DNA of 64,000 nucleotides from Lutibacter sp036568005 (GTDB lineage Bacteria > Bacteroidota > Bacteroidia > Flavobacteriales > Flavobacteriaceae): the NCBI GenBank assembly GCA_036568005.1, contig DATCTJ010000096.1, forward strand, positions 48,222 through 112,221. The letters are read 5' to 3'. The notes under the pieces are model-generated. The model did no database searches. It worked only from the letters and a program-made list of their open reading frames with translations, and had not been told where the DNA came from. Shown here piece after piece: positions 52,985 to 62,447 of the stretch. The position numbers and the translations under genes are program-made. Each line of letters opens with the position of its first letter. The stretch's first letter is position 1.

Positions 52985-53092
52985 TGAACCTTATTAAATT
53001 AAGCGGAGCAATCTCTATATTTATCTGGATTATTCTAACTGACCAAAATCAATAAAAATAAATTTATGGAAGTGCCCCTAAGAAATTAACGT

Positions 53093-53100
53093 TAAATTTG
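53093..53100 (+). promoter_or_regulatory. possible -7 box of rnhB
   Basis: TAAATTTG, TANNTTTG match, 95 bp upstream of the rnhB ATG; would give a long leader. Confidence 0.4.
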
Positions 53101-53195
53101 TGAATTGCTTGTGTTGCAAAAACGTTAAAATAATTATAAATTTTGAATGATTTATGATTCATTGTTAATCATTAATAATTCATGTAATATAGGTT

Positions 53196-53798
53196 ATGGC
53201 CCTTAAAAAATGGTTTTTAAAAAACACGGTTGAAGCAGGAACCGATGAAGCGGGTAGGGGCTGTTTGGCCGGACCCGTGGTGGCTGCTGCCGTTATTTTG
53301 CCAACTAACTTTCACCATCCTTTGTTAAATGACTCAAAGCAACTGACTGAAAAACAACGAGAAATATTGCGGCCTTTTATTGAAAATAATGCGCTGGCTT
53401 TTGGTATTTCCTATGTTTTTGAGACAAAAATTGATGAAATTAATATTTTACAGGCTTCTATTTTAGCGATGCATTTGGCCATTGAAAAACTGACGATTGA
53501 ACCTGAACATATTATTGTTGACGGAAATAAATTCAAATCCTATAAAAATATTCCGCACGCAACCATTATAAAAGGCGATGCCAAATTTATGAGCATTGCT
53601 GCGGCTTCGGTTCTAGCAAAAACATATAGAGATGACTTTATGCAAAAGCTCGACATGAAATTTCCCAATTACCAATGGAAAAAAAATAAAGGCTATCCAA
53701 CGTTGTTTCACAGAAACGCCATACGTGAATTTGGCATCACCATTTATCACAGAAAATCTTTCAGGTTGCTGCCGGAACAATTGAAATTACCGTTGTAA
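53196..53798 (+). CDS. rnhB: ribonuclease HII
   Basis: Removes RNA from RNA-DNA hybrids. The 200 residues show the first catalytic pair in GTDEAGRGCLAGPVVAAAV, the third in IIVDGNKF, and FMSIAAASVLAKTYRDDFM, with the C-terminal GYPTLFHRNAIREFG. Family-standard length. Confidence 0.95.
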   Translation: MALKKWFLKNTVEAGTDEAGRGCLAGPVVAAAVILPTNFHHPLLNDSKQLTEKQREILRPFIENNALAFGISYVFETKIDEINILQASILAMHLAIEKLTIEPEHIIVDGNKFKSYKNIPHATIIKGDAKFMSIAAASVLAKTYRDDFMQKLDMKFPNYQWKKNKGYPTLFHRNAIREFGITIYHRKSFRLLPEQLKLPL

Positions 53799-53820
53799 TA
53801 CTTTTAGTTCGATAAGTTTT

Positions 53821-54142
53821 TTAACCGCAAAGTGCGCAAAGGTTTTTCGCAAGGAGCGCAAAAAAAATTGCTGTATTTAAAATGCTTGGCGAATTTCACA
53901 TATTTCATTGCGCACTTTGCTGTTAGGCCTTTAGGTGTTGATTTGAAATTATTCATTTTTAGTTCAAGTTGCGTATTCTATGATAAAAAGCAAGAAAAGT
54001 TATAAAAAAACACCGAACCAAAAATTAATTAACCGCAAAGCACGCAAATAAAAACCGCAAATTGCGCAAAAATTTTTTAAGTCTTTTAGATTTGAATTTC
54101 ATAAATCATCTTGCATATTCTATTATAAAAAGCAAGTAAAAT
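53821..54142. repeat. ACCGCAAA repeat, two copies
   Basis: Copy 1 (53821-54000) starts AACCGCAAAGTGCGCAAAGG and copy 2 (54030-54142) AACCGCAAAGCACGCAAAT. Both end in a shared GTATTCTAT or ATATTCTATTAT followed by AAAAAGCAAG. GCGCACTTTGC at 53911-53921 is inverted to the start. No gene in this gap (53799-54398). Confidence 0.7.
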
Positions 54143-54225
54143 ATTAAAAACCAAATCGGGAATCTAAAGATTTATTCTTCTAAAATCGCAAATTAGCTAT
54201 CGTAATTCTATTTGCGTTAGGGAAT

Positions 54226-54310
54226 GAAGTGGAAAGCCCACAGTCGCGCTTTTGGGCGCGCGAGGACTTGCAGCGGAAAGCCCGACCCGCCAGCTGGCGG
54301 GTAACGCCAA
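54226..54310. repeat. GC repeat with GGAAAGCCC blocks
   Basis: GTGGAAAGCCCACAGTCGCG, GGGCGCGCGAGG, GCGGAAAGCCCGACCCGCC, AGCTGGCGGGTAACGCC. The second half is the inverted relative of 46449-46500. Confidence 0.7.
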
Positions 54311-54398
54311 AAAAAATATTTTTAACCTTTTTGTTTTTGAAATTGCTCAAAAAAATTACCATTAAAATGATACATTTGCCCTTGTTAAAAACATACAA

Positions 54399-55451
54399 AT
54401 GATTAAAAGAACCAGAGCCGCCATTTCAAAATTAATTATTCATAAAGTTGGGAATAAATTCAACAGTGCCACCAATATTTTTTCAGAAAGCGCCATTATT
54501 TTTGATGAAGAAAGTTACGAATTGATGAAACCTTTTTTGCTAAAACCTTTTGGCGCGGTAACGGAAAGTTTTCGGTTTAACCACCACGCAAACATTGAGT
54601 TGAATGAAATTAACAGTTATTCGGCGCAGGTTTTTAAGGATGAAGGTTCGTTTGTTGAAGTTTCACGGCATATTGTAAATCACTTGTATGAGCAATCAAA
54701 TTCGGCACAAATTAAAACGGGCGATGTGATTATTGCGCTTTTTGAAGATGTGGAATATAAGGATGTGATTACGCAGGCTTTGGGTATTTTTAAGATTGAA
54801 AACAAGCTCGATTTTTTTCAAACGCATATGGAAAACAACAGTTTGGATGTGTATGTACAAAAGGGAATCAGCACCAAAAAACTGGATAAAGGCTGTTTAA
54901 TTGTCAATACAACTGATGCGGAAGGAAAAGTGGTGTTGAGTGTTGACACCAATAATTACGATTCGCTTTACTGGATTCAAAACTTTTTGAATGTAAAATA
55001 TGCTGACGATAACAACCAGCATACCAAGAATTATTTGGAAATGTGCAAGGAATTTTCTGAAGAAATCATCAAAGAAGAGTTGGGAATTCAGGAAAAAAAT
55101 AAGTTTTTGGCAAGGGCGGTCGACTTTTTTAAAACCAATGAATTGGTGAACATCGACGATTTCAAGGAAAATATTTTTGAAGAAAATGAGGAGCAAAAAG
55201 CGAAATTCGACGATTATAAGAAGCAATACGAAACGATGAATGATGTATTGGTGAGAAATCAGTTTACGGTTTCTGAAGCGGTGTTTAAAAAGCAAAAGCA
55301 AAAAATTAAAACCGAAATTAAATTAGACACCAATATTGTTATAAAACTGGATATCGACGCACCGGAAGCATCAAGCGAATACCTGGAAAAAGGCTACGAT
55401 GAAGACAAAAAAATGATGTTTTACAAGGTGTTTTTTAATGAAGAAAGTTAG
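54399..55451 (+). CDS. nucleoid-associated protein (NdpA/YejK family)
   Basis: A 350-residue cytosolic protein starting IKRTRAAISKLIIHKVGNKF. Matches the NdpA fold: HKVGNK, a helical mid-section (about 200-290, KFDDYKKQYETMND) and C-terminal IKLDIDAPEASSEYLEKG. The family binds nucleoid DNA; exact role unclear. The palindrome GGACAGGTCGCGACCTGTCC starts 3 bp after its stop. Confidence 0.85.
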   Translation: MIKRTRAAISKLIIHKVGNKFNSATNIFSESAIIFDEESYELMKPFLLKPFGAVTESFRFNHHANIELNEINSYSAQVFKDEGSFVEVSRHIVNHLYEQSNSAQIKTGDVIIALFEDVEYKDVITQALGIFKIENKLDFFQTHMENNSLDVYVQKGISTKKLDKGCLIVNTTDAEGKVVLSVDTNNYDSLYWIQNFLNVKYADDNNQHTKNYLEMCKEFSEEIIKEELGIQEKNKFLARAVDFFKTNELVNIDDFKENIFEENEEQKAKFDDYKKQYETMNDVLVRNQFTVSEAVFKKQKQKIKTEIKLDTNIVIKLDIDAPEASSEYLEKGYDEDKKMMFYKVFFNEES

Positions 55452-55454
55452 TAG

Positions 55455-55474
55455 GGACAGGTCGCGACCTGTCC
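55455..55474. repeat. perfect palindrome GGACAGGTCGCGACCTGTCC
   Basis: Identical 20-mer to 17233-17252, here extended to 22 bp of perfect symmetry by flanking G/C, right after the NdpA stop. Confidence 0.9.
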
Positions 55475-55641
55475 CCCAATTGCTGATGCGAACGTCTCGC
55501 TCGTGCTTCTTCGAACTTAAATTTCTACAGTCACGAGCTGGAAGCTCGCGCTAGCTGGGGAATTTAGAAAAGTTAAAAGTTAATTTGGTATAAAGATTAA
55601 AAATCCAAAATTCAAAATTTTTAAATCGTAAATCGTAATTC

Positions 55642-56346
55642 CTAAATCCCGTTTCCTACAAATTCTGCTTCAAACAATGCAGAGAAATGTTTTAAAATCT
55701 TTGTTTTCACTTCCTCTAAAGGAACTTTTCTATTAAGTTCAGCATCTATTGATGTTACCGATTTTCCTTTAATTCCGCAGGGAATAATATTGTCGAAATA
55801 ACCCAAGTTGGTATTTACATTCAGCGCAAAACCGTGCATGGTCACCCAACGGCTGGTTCGTACGCCTAAAGCGCAGATTTTACGTACAAAAGGCGTTCCT
55901 ACGCCAAGCCAAACGCCAGTTTCACCTTCACTTCGTGTGGCTTTTATGCCGTATTCATCAAGTGTTAATATAATTACTTCTTCTAAAAACCGAAGGTATT
56001 TGTGAATATCGGTAAAAAAATTATCCAAATCCAAAATCGGATAACCAACCAGTTGTCCGGGACCGTGATAGGTAATATCGCCCCCGCGATTTATTTTATA
56101 AAATGTAGCTCCTTTTTCGGTAAGCTGGGTTTCGTTGAGCAGTAAATTGCCCATATCTCCACTTTTTCCTAGCGTGTAAACATGCGGATGTTCCACAAAA
56201 ATAAAATGATTTGGTGTTTTATGGGTGGTATTGTTTTTTCGGTTGTCAGACTTTAAGTTAATGGTTTTTTGAAAAAGTTCTTCCTGATATTCCCAAGTTT
56301 CTTTGTAATCTTTTAATCCTAAATCGATTAAATTAATTTTCTTCAT
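55642..56346 (-). CDS. lipB: lipoyl(octanoyl) transferase
   Basis: Moves octanoate from ACP to lipoyl domains; cytosolic. The 234 residues carry FVEHPHVYTLGKSGD, NRGGDITYHGPGQLVGYPI (catalytic region), WVTMHGFALNVN and the catalytic Cys in IIPCGIKGKSVTSI. ATG 56346 overlaps the stop of the small YqaE gene (ATGA). Confidence 0.95.
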   Translation of the reverse strand: MKKINLIDLGLKDYKETWEYQEELFQKTINLKSDNRKNNTTHKTPNHFIFVEHPHVYTLGKSGDMGNLLLNETQLTEKGATFYKINRGGDITYHGPGQLVGYPILDLDNFFTDIHKYLRFLEEVIILTLDEYGIKATRSEGETGVWLGVGTPFVRKICALGVRTSRWVTMHGFALNVNTNLGYFDNIIPCGIKGKSVTSIDAELNRKVPLEEVKTKILKHFSALFEAEFVGNGI

Positions 56347-56501
56347 CTGTTGGGATTGTTATTTATAATTAAAGCTGCGATAACTCCCGGTATCCAACCC
56401 AAACATGTTAAAATAAAAACGATTATAAATGAGCCGCAACCTTTGTCGACCACGGCCAAAGGCGGAAAAATAATACACAGAATTACCCTAAAAATGCCCA
56501 T
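56343..56501 (-). CDS. YqaE/Pmp3-family membrane protein, 52 residues
   Basis: ATG 56501 to TGA 56343. Two hydrophobic helices around CIIFPPLAVVDKGCGSF and IVFILTCLGWIPGVIAALII. FPPLAV and CLGWIPGVIAA are the YqaE/Pmp3 signature. These small proteins sit in the inner membrane and help hold membrane potential under salt stress in yeast and plants; the bacterial role is less clear. The stop overlaps the lipB start, so it is the first gene of this unit. Confidence 0.9.
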   Translation of the reverse strand: MGIFRVILCIIFPPLAVVDKGCGSFIIVFILTCLGWIPGVIAALIINNNPNR

Positions 56502-56665
56502 TTATTTGGTTTTTAATCATTAAAACACCTAGCTCACCTAAGTAAACTAAGCTATTGCATGTTGACAAAATTTATCTTTTAAATGCCCATTATGGGCTTT
56601 CAAAGGTCTAAAAAATAAATTTGGTTTACAACGTTTATAAATTGAGTTAAATTATAATTTAAATG

Positions 56666-56673
56666 TATTTTTG
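56666..56673 (+). promoter_or_regulatory. -7 promoter box of gldA
   Basis: TATTTTTG, TANNTTTG match, 16 bp before the ATG. Confidence 0.55.
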
Positions 56674-56689
56674 TTGAAATTCCATTGAA

Positions 56690-57583
56690 ATGTCTATTAC
56701 AGTTAAAAATATAACCAAATTATACGGAGAACAGAAAGCGTTGAACAACGTGAGTTTTTCCATAGAAAGAGGAGAGATTGTTGGCTTTTTAGGTCCGAAC
56801 GGAGCTGGAAAATCTACCATGATGAAAATAATTACCGGTTATATAAACGCTTCTGAAGGCGAAGTTTTTGTCGAGAATTTTGATATTTCCACCCATAAAA
56901 TTGAAGCTCAAAAAAATATTGGTTATTTGCCAGAAAACAATCCTTTGTATTTGGATATGTATGTAAAGGAATATTTGCAGTTTAATGCCTCTGTTCATAA
57001 TATTTCCAAGGATGAAGTTGAAAAAGTAATTGTAAAAGTTGGTTTAAGGCCTGAAGCACATAAAAAAATAAGCCAACTTTCAAAAGGGTATCGCCAGCGT
57101 GTTGGTTTGGCGGCTGCTTTATTACACGATCCAGATGTGTTGATTTTGGACGAACCAACCACCGGAATGGATCCTAATCAATTGGCGGAAATAAGAAGTT
57201 TGATTAAAGAGGTTGGAAAAGATAAAACGGTGCTTTTTTCGACCCATATTTTGCAGGAAGTTGAGGCTGTTTGCGATCGGGTTATTTTAATTCATAACGG
57301 ACAAATTATTGCGGATAAAAATTTAAAGGAATTAACTGGAAATCAGGAACAGGTGATTGAAGTTGAATTCGATTATAAAATTGAAAAACAGTTGATTGTA
57401 AACATTCCACACTTAAAGTCGGCCAATAATGTGCACGACACTATTTGGGAATTGACCTTTGACACCTTAAAAGATATGCGTCCGGCTGTTTTTGATTTTG
57501 CTCATGACAACGGATTAAAAACCTTGAGCTTGTCCACCAAAAACAAAAATTTAGAACGTTTGTTTAGGGAGCTGACGGCATGA
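56690..57583 (+). CDS. gldA: gliding-motility ABC transporter ATP-binding protein GldA
   Basis: ABC ATPase of 297 residues: Walker A GPNGAGKS (about 37), Q loop with GYLPENNPLYLDMYV, signature LSKGYRQRVGLAAAL, Walker B VLILDEP, H-loop STHILQEVEA. This fits GldA of Flavobacterium, needed with GldF and GldG for gliding. gldF/gldG are not in the window, so it is a separate unit; another ABC-2 system cannot be excluded. Confidence 0.88.
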   Translation: MSITVKNITKLYGEQKALNNVSFSIERGEIVGFLGPNGAGKSTMMKIITGYINASEGEVFVENFDISTHKIEAQKNIGYLPENNPLYLDMYVKEYLQFNASVHNISKDEVEKVIVKVGLRPEAHKKISQLSKGYRQRVGLAAALLHDPDVLILDEPTTGMDPNQLAEIRSLIKEVGKDKTVLFSTHILQEVEAVCDRVILIHNGQIIADKNLKELTGNQEQVIEVEFDYKIEKQLIVNIPHLKSANNVHDTIWELTFDTLKDMRPAVFDFAHDNGLKTLSLSTKNKNLERLFRELTA

Positions 57584-57676
57584 TAACAACTATTGGAAAT
57601 AGGTTTTCAGTAAAACCAACAACTGAAACTTAAAACTTGAAACCGGGAATAAAAAAACCAACAACCAAAAAATTAG

Positions 57677-60600
57677 TTAATTAAGCTTAAAATGGATTTC
57701 TTCATTTTTAAGAACTTTTAGAAACGCGTTGTCAACTTTTACCTTTACTGATTTGCTGTGTAAATTTAATTTTACGTTTTCAGCCAAATCGTAAACGATA
57801 AAATCTACAGGAACTGTGCCTTCATTTTCCTTCATGATTTTATGAATTTCTTCAACTTTATGTTTGTCAATTTTATTAATATCTAAACTGATGGTTATTT
57901 TTTTAGTTTGTTTTTCCAACACATCCTGCAAAATCTGAATGTCGGTAAAATTAACTCTGGGATCGGACAGTTTGCCATCTTTATTTCGCCATCCGGCAGT
58001 AATTGAAACCCTGATTTGTCGAAACGCATCTTCAAACAGATATGGCTTAAACTTCAAATAATCGTCCTTAAAAATTCTAAATTCGTGACTGTCGCTATAA
58101 TCGACTACCGTAAATGAGCCCCATTCATTTCCGTTTTGTGAAGTTTTGTGCTGCACATCTGTTAAAATTCCCGAAAAGGTCATTGTGGAACCTACATATT
58201 TATTGAGATCCTCTTTAAAAACACCCACGGTACTATTGCAGAAATAATCTATTTCATTTCTAAATTCATCAAGCGGATGGCCGGAAATATAAATGCCTAC
58301 CATTTCCTTTTCTCTTGATAATTTATACATCATTCCCCATTTTTGGGCTTGCGGAATTTCAGGTTCCGGAAATTGAATTTCAGAAGCTTCCCCAAATAAT
58401 GAAACCTGGGCAGAATTTTTATTTTCCTGGAATTTACTGCCGTAACGAATGGCACGTTCAATAAAAGAAACGCCCTTTTCGTCAGGTTGATAATATTGTG
58501 CTCGATGTACATTGGTGAAGGAATCAAATCCGCCGGCCATCGCCAATCCGTCGAAAGCTTTTTTGGTGGCAGCGCGCAAATCAACACGTTTGGTCAAATC
58601 GAAAATTGAAGTATAGTTTCCATTTTTCTTACGTTCTTCAACAATAGCGGCAACGGCAGATGCGCCAACACCTTTTATGGCGCCCATTCCAAACCGGATA
58701 GCGCCTTCTTTGTTTACGGCAAATTTGTAAAAAGACTCATTAATATCTGGCCCCAAAACTTTTATTCCGGCTCTTTTGCACTCTTCCATAAAAAAGGAGA
58801 TTTGCTTGATGTCGCTCATATTGTTGGACAAAACCGCAGCCATAAATTCTGCTGGATAATTTGCCTTTAAATAAGCGGTTTGGTAAGCGATATATGCGTA
58901 ACAAGTGGAATGTGATTTGTTAAATGCATATTCTGCAAAGGCTTCCCAATCTTTCCATATTTTTTCCAAAACGGGTTCAGGATGATTATTTGCCTTGCCG
59001 CCTTCTATAAATTTTGGTTTTAGTTTTACAAGTAAATCAAAAATCTTTTTCCCCATTGCTTTACGCAACATATCCGCTTCACCTCTTGTAAAACCCGCAA
59101 TTTTTTGGGAAAGCAACATCACTTGTTCCTGATAAACAGTAACGCCATAAGTTTCCTTTAGAATTTCCTCCATCACCGGCAAGTCATATTCAATGGCTTC
59201 TTCCCCGTGTTTACGCATAATAAACAGGGGAATATATTCCATTGGACCTGGGCGGTACAAGGCGTTCATCGCAATTAAATCGGCAAATTGGGTTGGTTTT
59301 AAGGCTTTTAAATGCTTTTGCATCCCAAAAGACTCATATTGAAATATCCCTATCGTTTCCCCACGTTGAAAAAGTTCATAAGTTTTTGGATCGTCTAAAG
59401 GAAAATCGTCCGGAACCAAATCGATGCCGTGTTTGCCTTTTATGATTTTTTGGGTTTCTTTGATTAAGGATAAGGTTTTTAATCCTAAAAAGTCCATTTT
59501 TAGCAATCCGGCACTTTCAACCACATTGTTGTCGAACTGCGTCACATACATGTCTGTATCTTTCGCTGTGGCAACTGGAATTAAATTGGTAATATTTTCT
59601 GGCGTAATGATGACGCCGCAAGCGTGGGTTCCTGTATTTCTGACAGAGCCTTCCAGTGCACGCGCCTGATTGATGGTTTGGGCGGCCAAGTCATCACCAG
59701 CAGCGATTCTTCTAAGTTCGTTTACATTTTCTAAATCTTCTGTTCTTAAACCTTTAATGATTGTTTTGCTTTTTTCATCTTCCCCAAAAATATTTCTCAG
59801 TTTAACCAGCGGAATCAATTTTGCAATTCTGTCGGCATCAAACAATGGTAAATCCAGCACTCGCGCTGTATCTCTGATGGAAGATTTTGCGGCCATCGTG
59901 CCATAAGTGATAATTTGTGCAACTTGGCTTGCGCCATATTTTTTGATCACGAAATCAATCACTTTTTGTCTTCCTTCGTCATCAAAATCGATATCAATAT
60001 CGGGTAGGGAAATCCGATCTGGATTTAAGAAACGCTCAAAAAGCAAGTTGTATTTTATTGGGTCGATATTGGTGATCCACAAACAGTAGGCAACTACTGA
60101 ACCTGCCGCCGAACCCCGTCCAGGTCCAACCGAAACATTCATTTTACGAGCTTCTGAAATGAAATCCCAAACAATTAAAAAGTAGCCTGGATAGCCGGTA
60201 TTTTCAATAACCGACAGCTCAAAATCAAGTCGTTCCTTAATTTCCTCCGTCAATATATCGCCATATCTTCTTTTTGCACCTTCAACAGACAAATGGCGTA
60301 GATAGGCATTTTCACCTCTAACGCCCCCGTCAATTATGTCTTCCGGATTTACAAATTCTTGCGGAATGGCAAATTTTGGCAGCAACACGTTACGTGCCAA
60401 GGTATAAATTTCGACTTTATCTGTGATTTCCTGAATATTGGTAATGGCATCTGGTAAATCGGCGAACAAACTTTTCATTTGTTCCTGCGTTTTAAAATAG
60501 TATTCGTTGTTTGGCAAACCGTACCTGTAACCTCTCCCTTTTCCTATGGGTGTGGCTATTTTTTCTCCATCTTTTACACACAATAAAATATCGTGAGCCG

Positions 60601-62053
60601 TTGATTCCTCTTGCTTTGTATAATAGGTGTTGTTGGTGGCGATTAATTTTACTTGGTGTTTTTTTGAAAATTCAACCAGCACTTCATTTACGTGATTTTC
60701 ATTTTCCTGATCGTGGCGCATCACTTCCAAATAAAAATCGTCTCCAAATTGTTCCTTCCACCAAAGCAATGCTTCTTCGGCTTGTTTTTCGCCAACATTT
60801 AAAATTTTGCTAGGTATTTCCCCATATAGATTCCCCGAAAGTACAATCAAACCTTCTTTGTATTGCTCAATAATATTTTTATCAATTCGCGGAATGTAAT
60901 AAAATCCATCGGTATTTGAAATCGACGACATTTTGGCCAAATTATGATAGCCAGTTTTGTTTTTAGCTAAAATAACAATATGGTAGCCATTGTCTTTTTG
61001 CGATTTATCCGTATGATTTTCACAAACATAAAATTCGCAGCCCAAAATGGGTTTTATGGGAAGCTTTGCTTCTTGGCCTTCAGCTAAATTTTTGTTGAAA
61101 TTTTCGACGGATTTATTATAATCCAGTGCTTCTTTTATGAAGTAGAAAGCGCCCATCATATTTCCGGTGTCTGTTAAGGCAACCGCAGGCATTTTGTTTT
61201 TTATGGCAGCTTGAATGAGGTTGCTTACGCTGGAAGTTGACTGTAAAATGGAGAATTGCGAATGGCAATGTAAATGCGAGAAACTTGCATTTTCAAGGAT
61301 TTTGAAATTTTCCTTAACAGGTGTGATGTCTTCAGAATTTTCTTCCGATTTTGTTTTTAATTTTTTGCTTTCTTTTTTTAGGTCGATGTGTTTTAAGCCG
61401 ATAACATCAATAGTGGTCGGATTTTTAGCTTCAAATGTTTCAAAATAATCCGAAGAAACTTTAAGTTCTTCTATGGTAAAAACCCTTCTCCTAATCAGCT
61501 CTAGAAAACAACGTGTGGTGGCTTCCACATCGGCAGCTGCGTTGTGCGCTTCGGCAAAAGGGGCGTTAAATAAATATTGATGTAATTCTGTTAAGGTAGG
61601 ATATTTAAATTTGCCGCCACGCCCGCCTTTAAGTTGGCACAAGTTTGCTGTAGTTTCAGTACAAGTATCCAAAACTGGCAATATATTTAAATTCGTTTTC
61701 AGGCCTTTTCTGTGAAATTCGCAACCCATAATATTAAGGTCGAACTTCACGTTTTGGCCAACCACAAAAGTAGTTTTCGCAAGCACTTCATTAAAAAGAT
61801 GCAGCACAGTTTCTAAATCTTCTCCTTTTTCTTCGGCCAATTGGGTTGAAATTCCGTGAATTTGTTCAACATCATACGGAATATTATAACCTTCCGGCTT
61901 AATCAGAAAATCTTTTTGTTCAATCAACTCGCCATGCTTGTCGTGTAATTGCCATGCAATTTGAACACACCTTGGCCAATTGTCAATGTCGGTAAATGGG
62001 GCATTCCAATTTTTAGGTAAACCAGTGGTTTCTGTGTCAAAAATTAAAAACAT
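57677..62053 (-). CDS. dnaE: DNA polymerase III alpha with fused proofreading exonuclease
   Basis: Replicative polymerase, 1458 residues. The N-terminal DnaQ-type exonuclease (1-about 190) is intact: FDTETTGLP (Asp6, Glu8), FVVGQNVKFDLNIMG, HNAAADVEATTRCF. Then a PHP domain (HLHCHSQFS), the polymerase core (GPGRGSAAGSVVAYC, PDIDIDFDDEGR), helix-hairpin-helix GVGASAVAAIVEERK and an OB fold. In E. coli epsilon is separate; the fusion is usual in Flavobacteria. Confidence 0.95.
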   Translation of the reverse strand: MFLIFDTETTGLPKNWNAPFTDIDNWPRCVQIAWQLHDKHGELIEQKDFLIKPEGYNIPYDVEQIHGISTQLAEEKGEDLETVLHLFNEVLAKTTFVVGQNVKFDLNIMGCEFHRKGLKTNLNILPVLDTCTETTANLCQLKGGRGGKFKYPTLTELHQYLFNAPFAEAHNAAADVEATTRCFLELIRRRVFTIEELKVSSDYFETFEAKNPTTIDVIGLKHIDLKKESKKLKTKSEENSEDITPVKENFKILENASFSHLHCHSQFSILQSTSSVSNLIQAAIKNKMPAVALTDTGNMMGAFYFIKEALDYNKSVENFNKNLAEGQEAKLPIKPILGCEFYVCENHTDKSQKDNGYHIVILAKNKTGYHNLAKMSSISNTDGFYYIPRIDKNIIEQYKEGLIVLSGNLYGEIPSKILNVGEKQAEEALLWWKEQFGDDFYLEVMRHDQENENHVNEVLVEFSKKHQVKLIATNNTYYTKQEESTAHDILLCVKDGEKIATPIGKGRGYRYGLPNNEYYFKTQEQMKSLFADLPDAITNIQEITDKVEIYTLARNVLLPKFAIPQEFVNPEDIIDGGVRGENAYLRHLSVEGAKRRYGDILTEEIKERLDFELSVIENTGYPGYFLIVWDFISEARKMNVSVGPGRGSAAGSVVAYCLWITNIDPIKYNLLFERFLNPDRISLPDIDIDFDDEGRQKVIDFVIKKYGASQVAQIITYGTMAAKSSIRDTARVLDLPLFDADRIAKLIPLVKLRNIFGEDEKSKTIIKGLRTEDLENVNELRRIAAGDDLAAQTINQARALEGSVRNTGTHACGVIITPENITNLIPVATAKDTDMYVTQFDNNVVESAGLLKMDFLGLKTLSLIKETQKIIKGKHGIDLVPDDFPLDDPKTYELFQRGETIGIFQYESFGMQKHLKALKPTQFADLIAMNALYRPGPMEYIPLFIMRKHGEEAIEYDLPVMEEILKETYGVTVYQEQVMLLSQKIAGFTRGEADMLRKAMGKKIFDLLVKLKPKFIEGGKANNHPEPVLEKIWKDWEAFAEYAFNKSHSTCYAYIAYQTAYLKANYPAEFMAAVLSNNMSDIKQISFFMEECKRAGIKVLGPDINESFYKFAVNKEGAIRFGMGAIKGVGASAVAAIVEERKKNGNYTSIFDLTKRVDLRAATKKAFDGLAMAGGFDSFTNVHRAQYYQPDEKGVSFIERAIRYGSKFQENKNSAQVSLFGEASEIQFPEPEIPQAQKWGMMYKLSREKEMVGIYISGHPLDEFRNEIDYFCNSTVGVFKEDLNKYVGSTMTFSGILTDVQHKTSQNGNEWGSFTVVDYSDSHEFRIFKDDYLKFKPYLFEDAFRQIRVSITAGWRNKDGKLSDPRVNFTDIQILQDVLEKQTKKITISLDINKIDKHKVEEIHKIMKENEGTVPVDFIVYDLAENVKLNLHSKSVKVKVDNAFLKVLKNEEIHFKLN

Positions 62054-62447
62054 GTGGCTGAATTTTTTGCTTTAAATGAGTTTCTAAAAGTAACAATTTA
62101 ATAAATTTCTGGCTTCCATTGTTGGTGTTTTTTATTAACAATCCTGAATTTTTCATAAATGTTTAAAGGAAATAGAAAATGCTAAATGACTTCATACAGA
62201 AACCCATGAAATAGTGTTGAAATCACAAAATAAATCAAAGAATTGTATAAATGCGGCGTAAAATGTCATTCCAATATAGTTATTTTTGAGGCTAATTTAT
62301 TGTTAGAAGTGCTTTTAGAATCAGCATTTTTGGGATTTAAAAGATTACCGTAAAATATGCTGAAATTGAGTGCGTTATTTAAAATTATCTTATTATATTT
62401 GCAACCCTAATTAATAACCAAGGTTTCGTACCTTAAAATTTAAAAAT
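62054..62447. other. 394-bp dnaE-rpsP divergent gap
   Basis: No gene seen. Holds the rpsP promoter on the plus strand and, near 62081-62090, a minus-strand TTACTTTTA weakly like a -7 box for dnaE. Confidence 0.5.
62394..62401 (+). promoter_or_regulatory. -7 promoter box of rpsP-rimM
   Basis: TATATTTG, full TANNTTTG match, 46 bp before the ATG. Confidence 0.6.

Noticed and set aside
52978..53055. 25-codon plus-strand frame with one hydrophobic stretch
   Set aside because: Begins in the degenerate GATGAAA repeat and is too short with no homologue known to me.
54180..54398. Minus-strand frame of 72 codons
   Set aside because: Built from the GGAAAGCCC repeat and AT-rich spacer.
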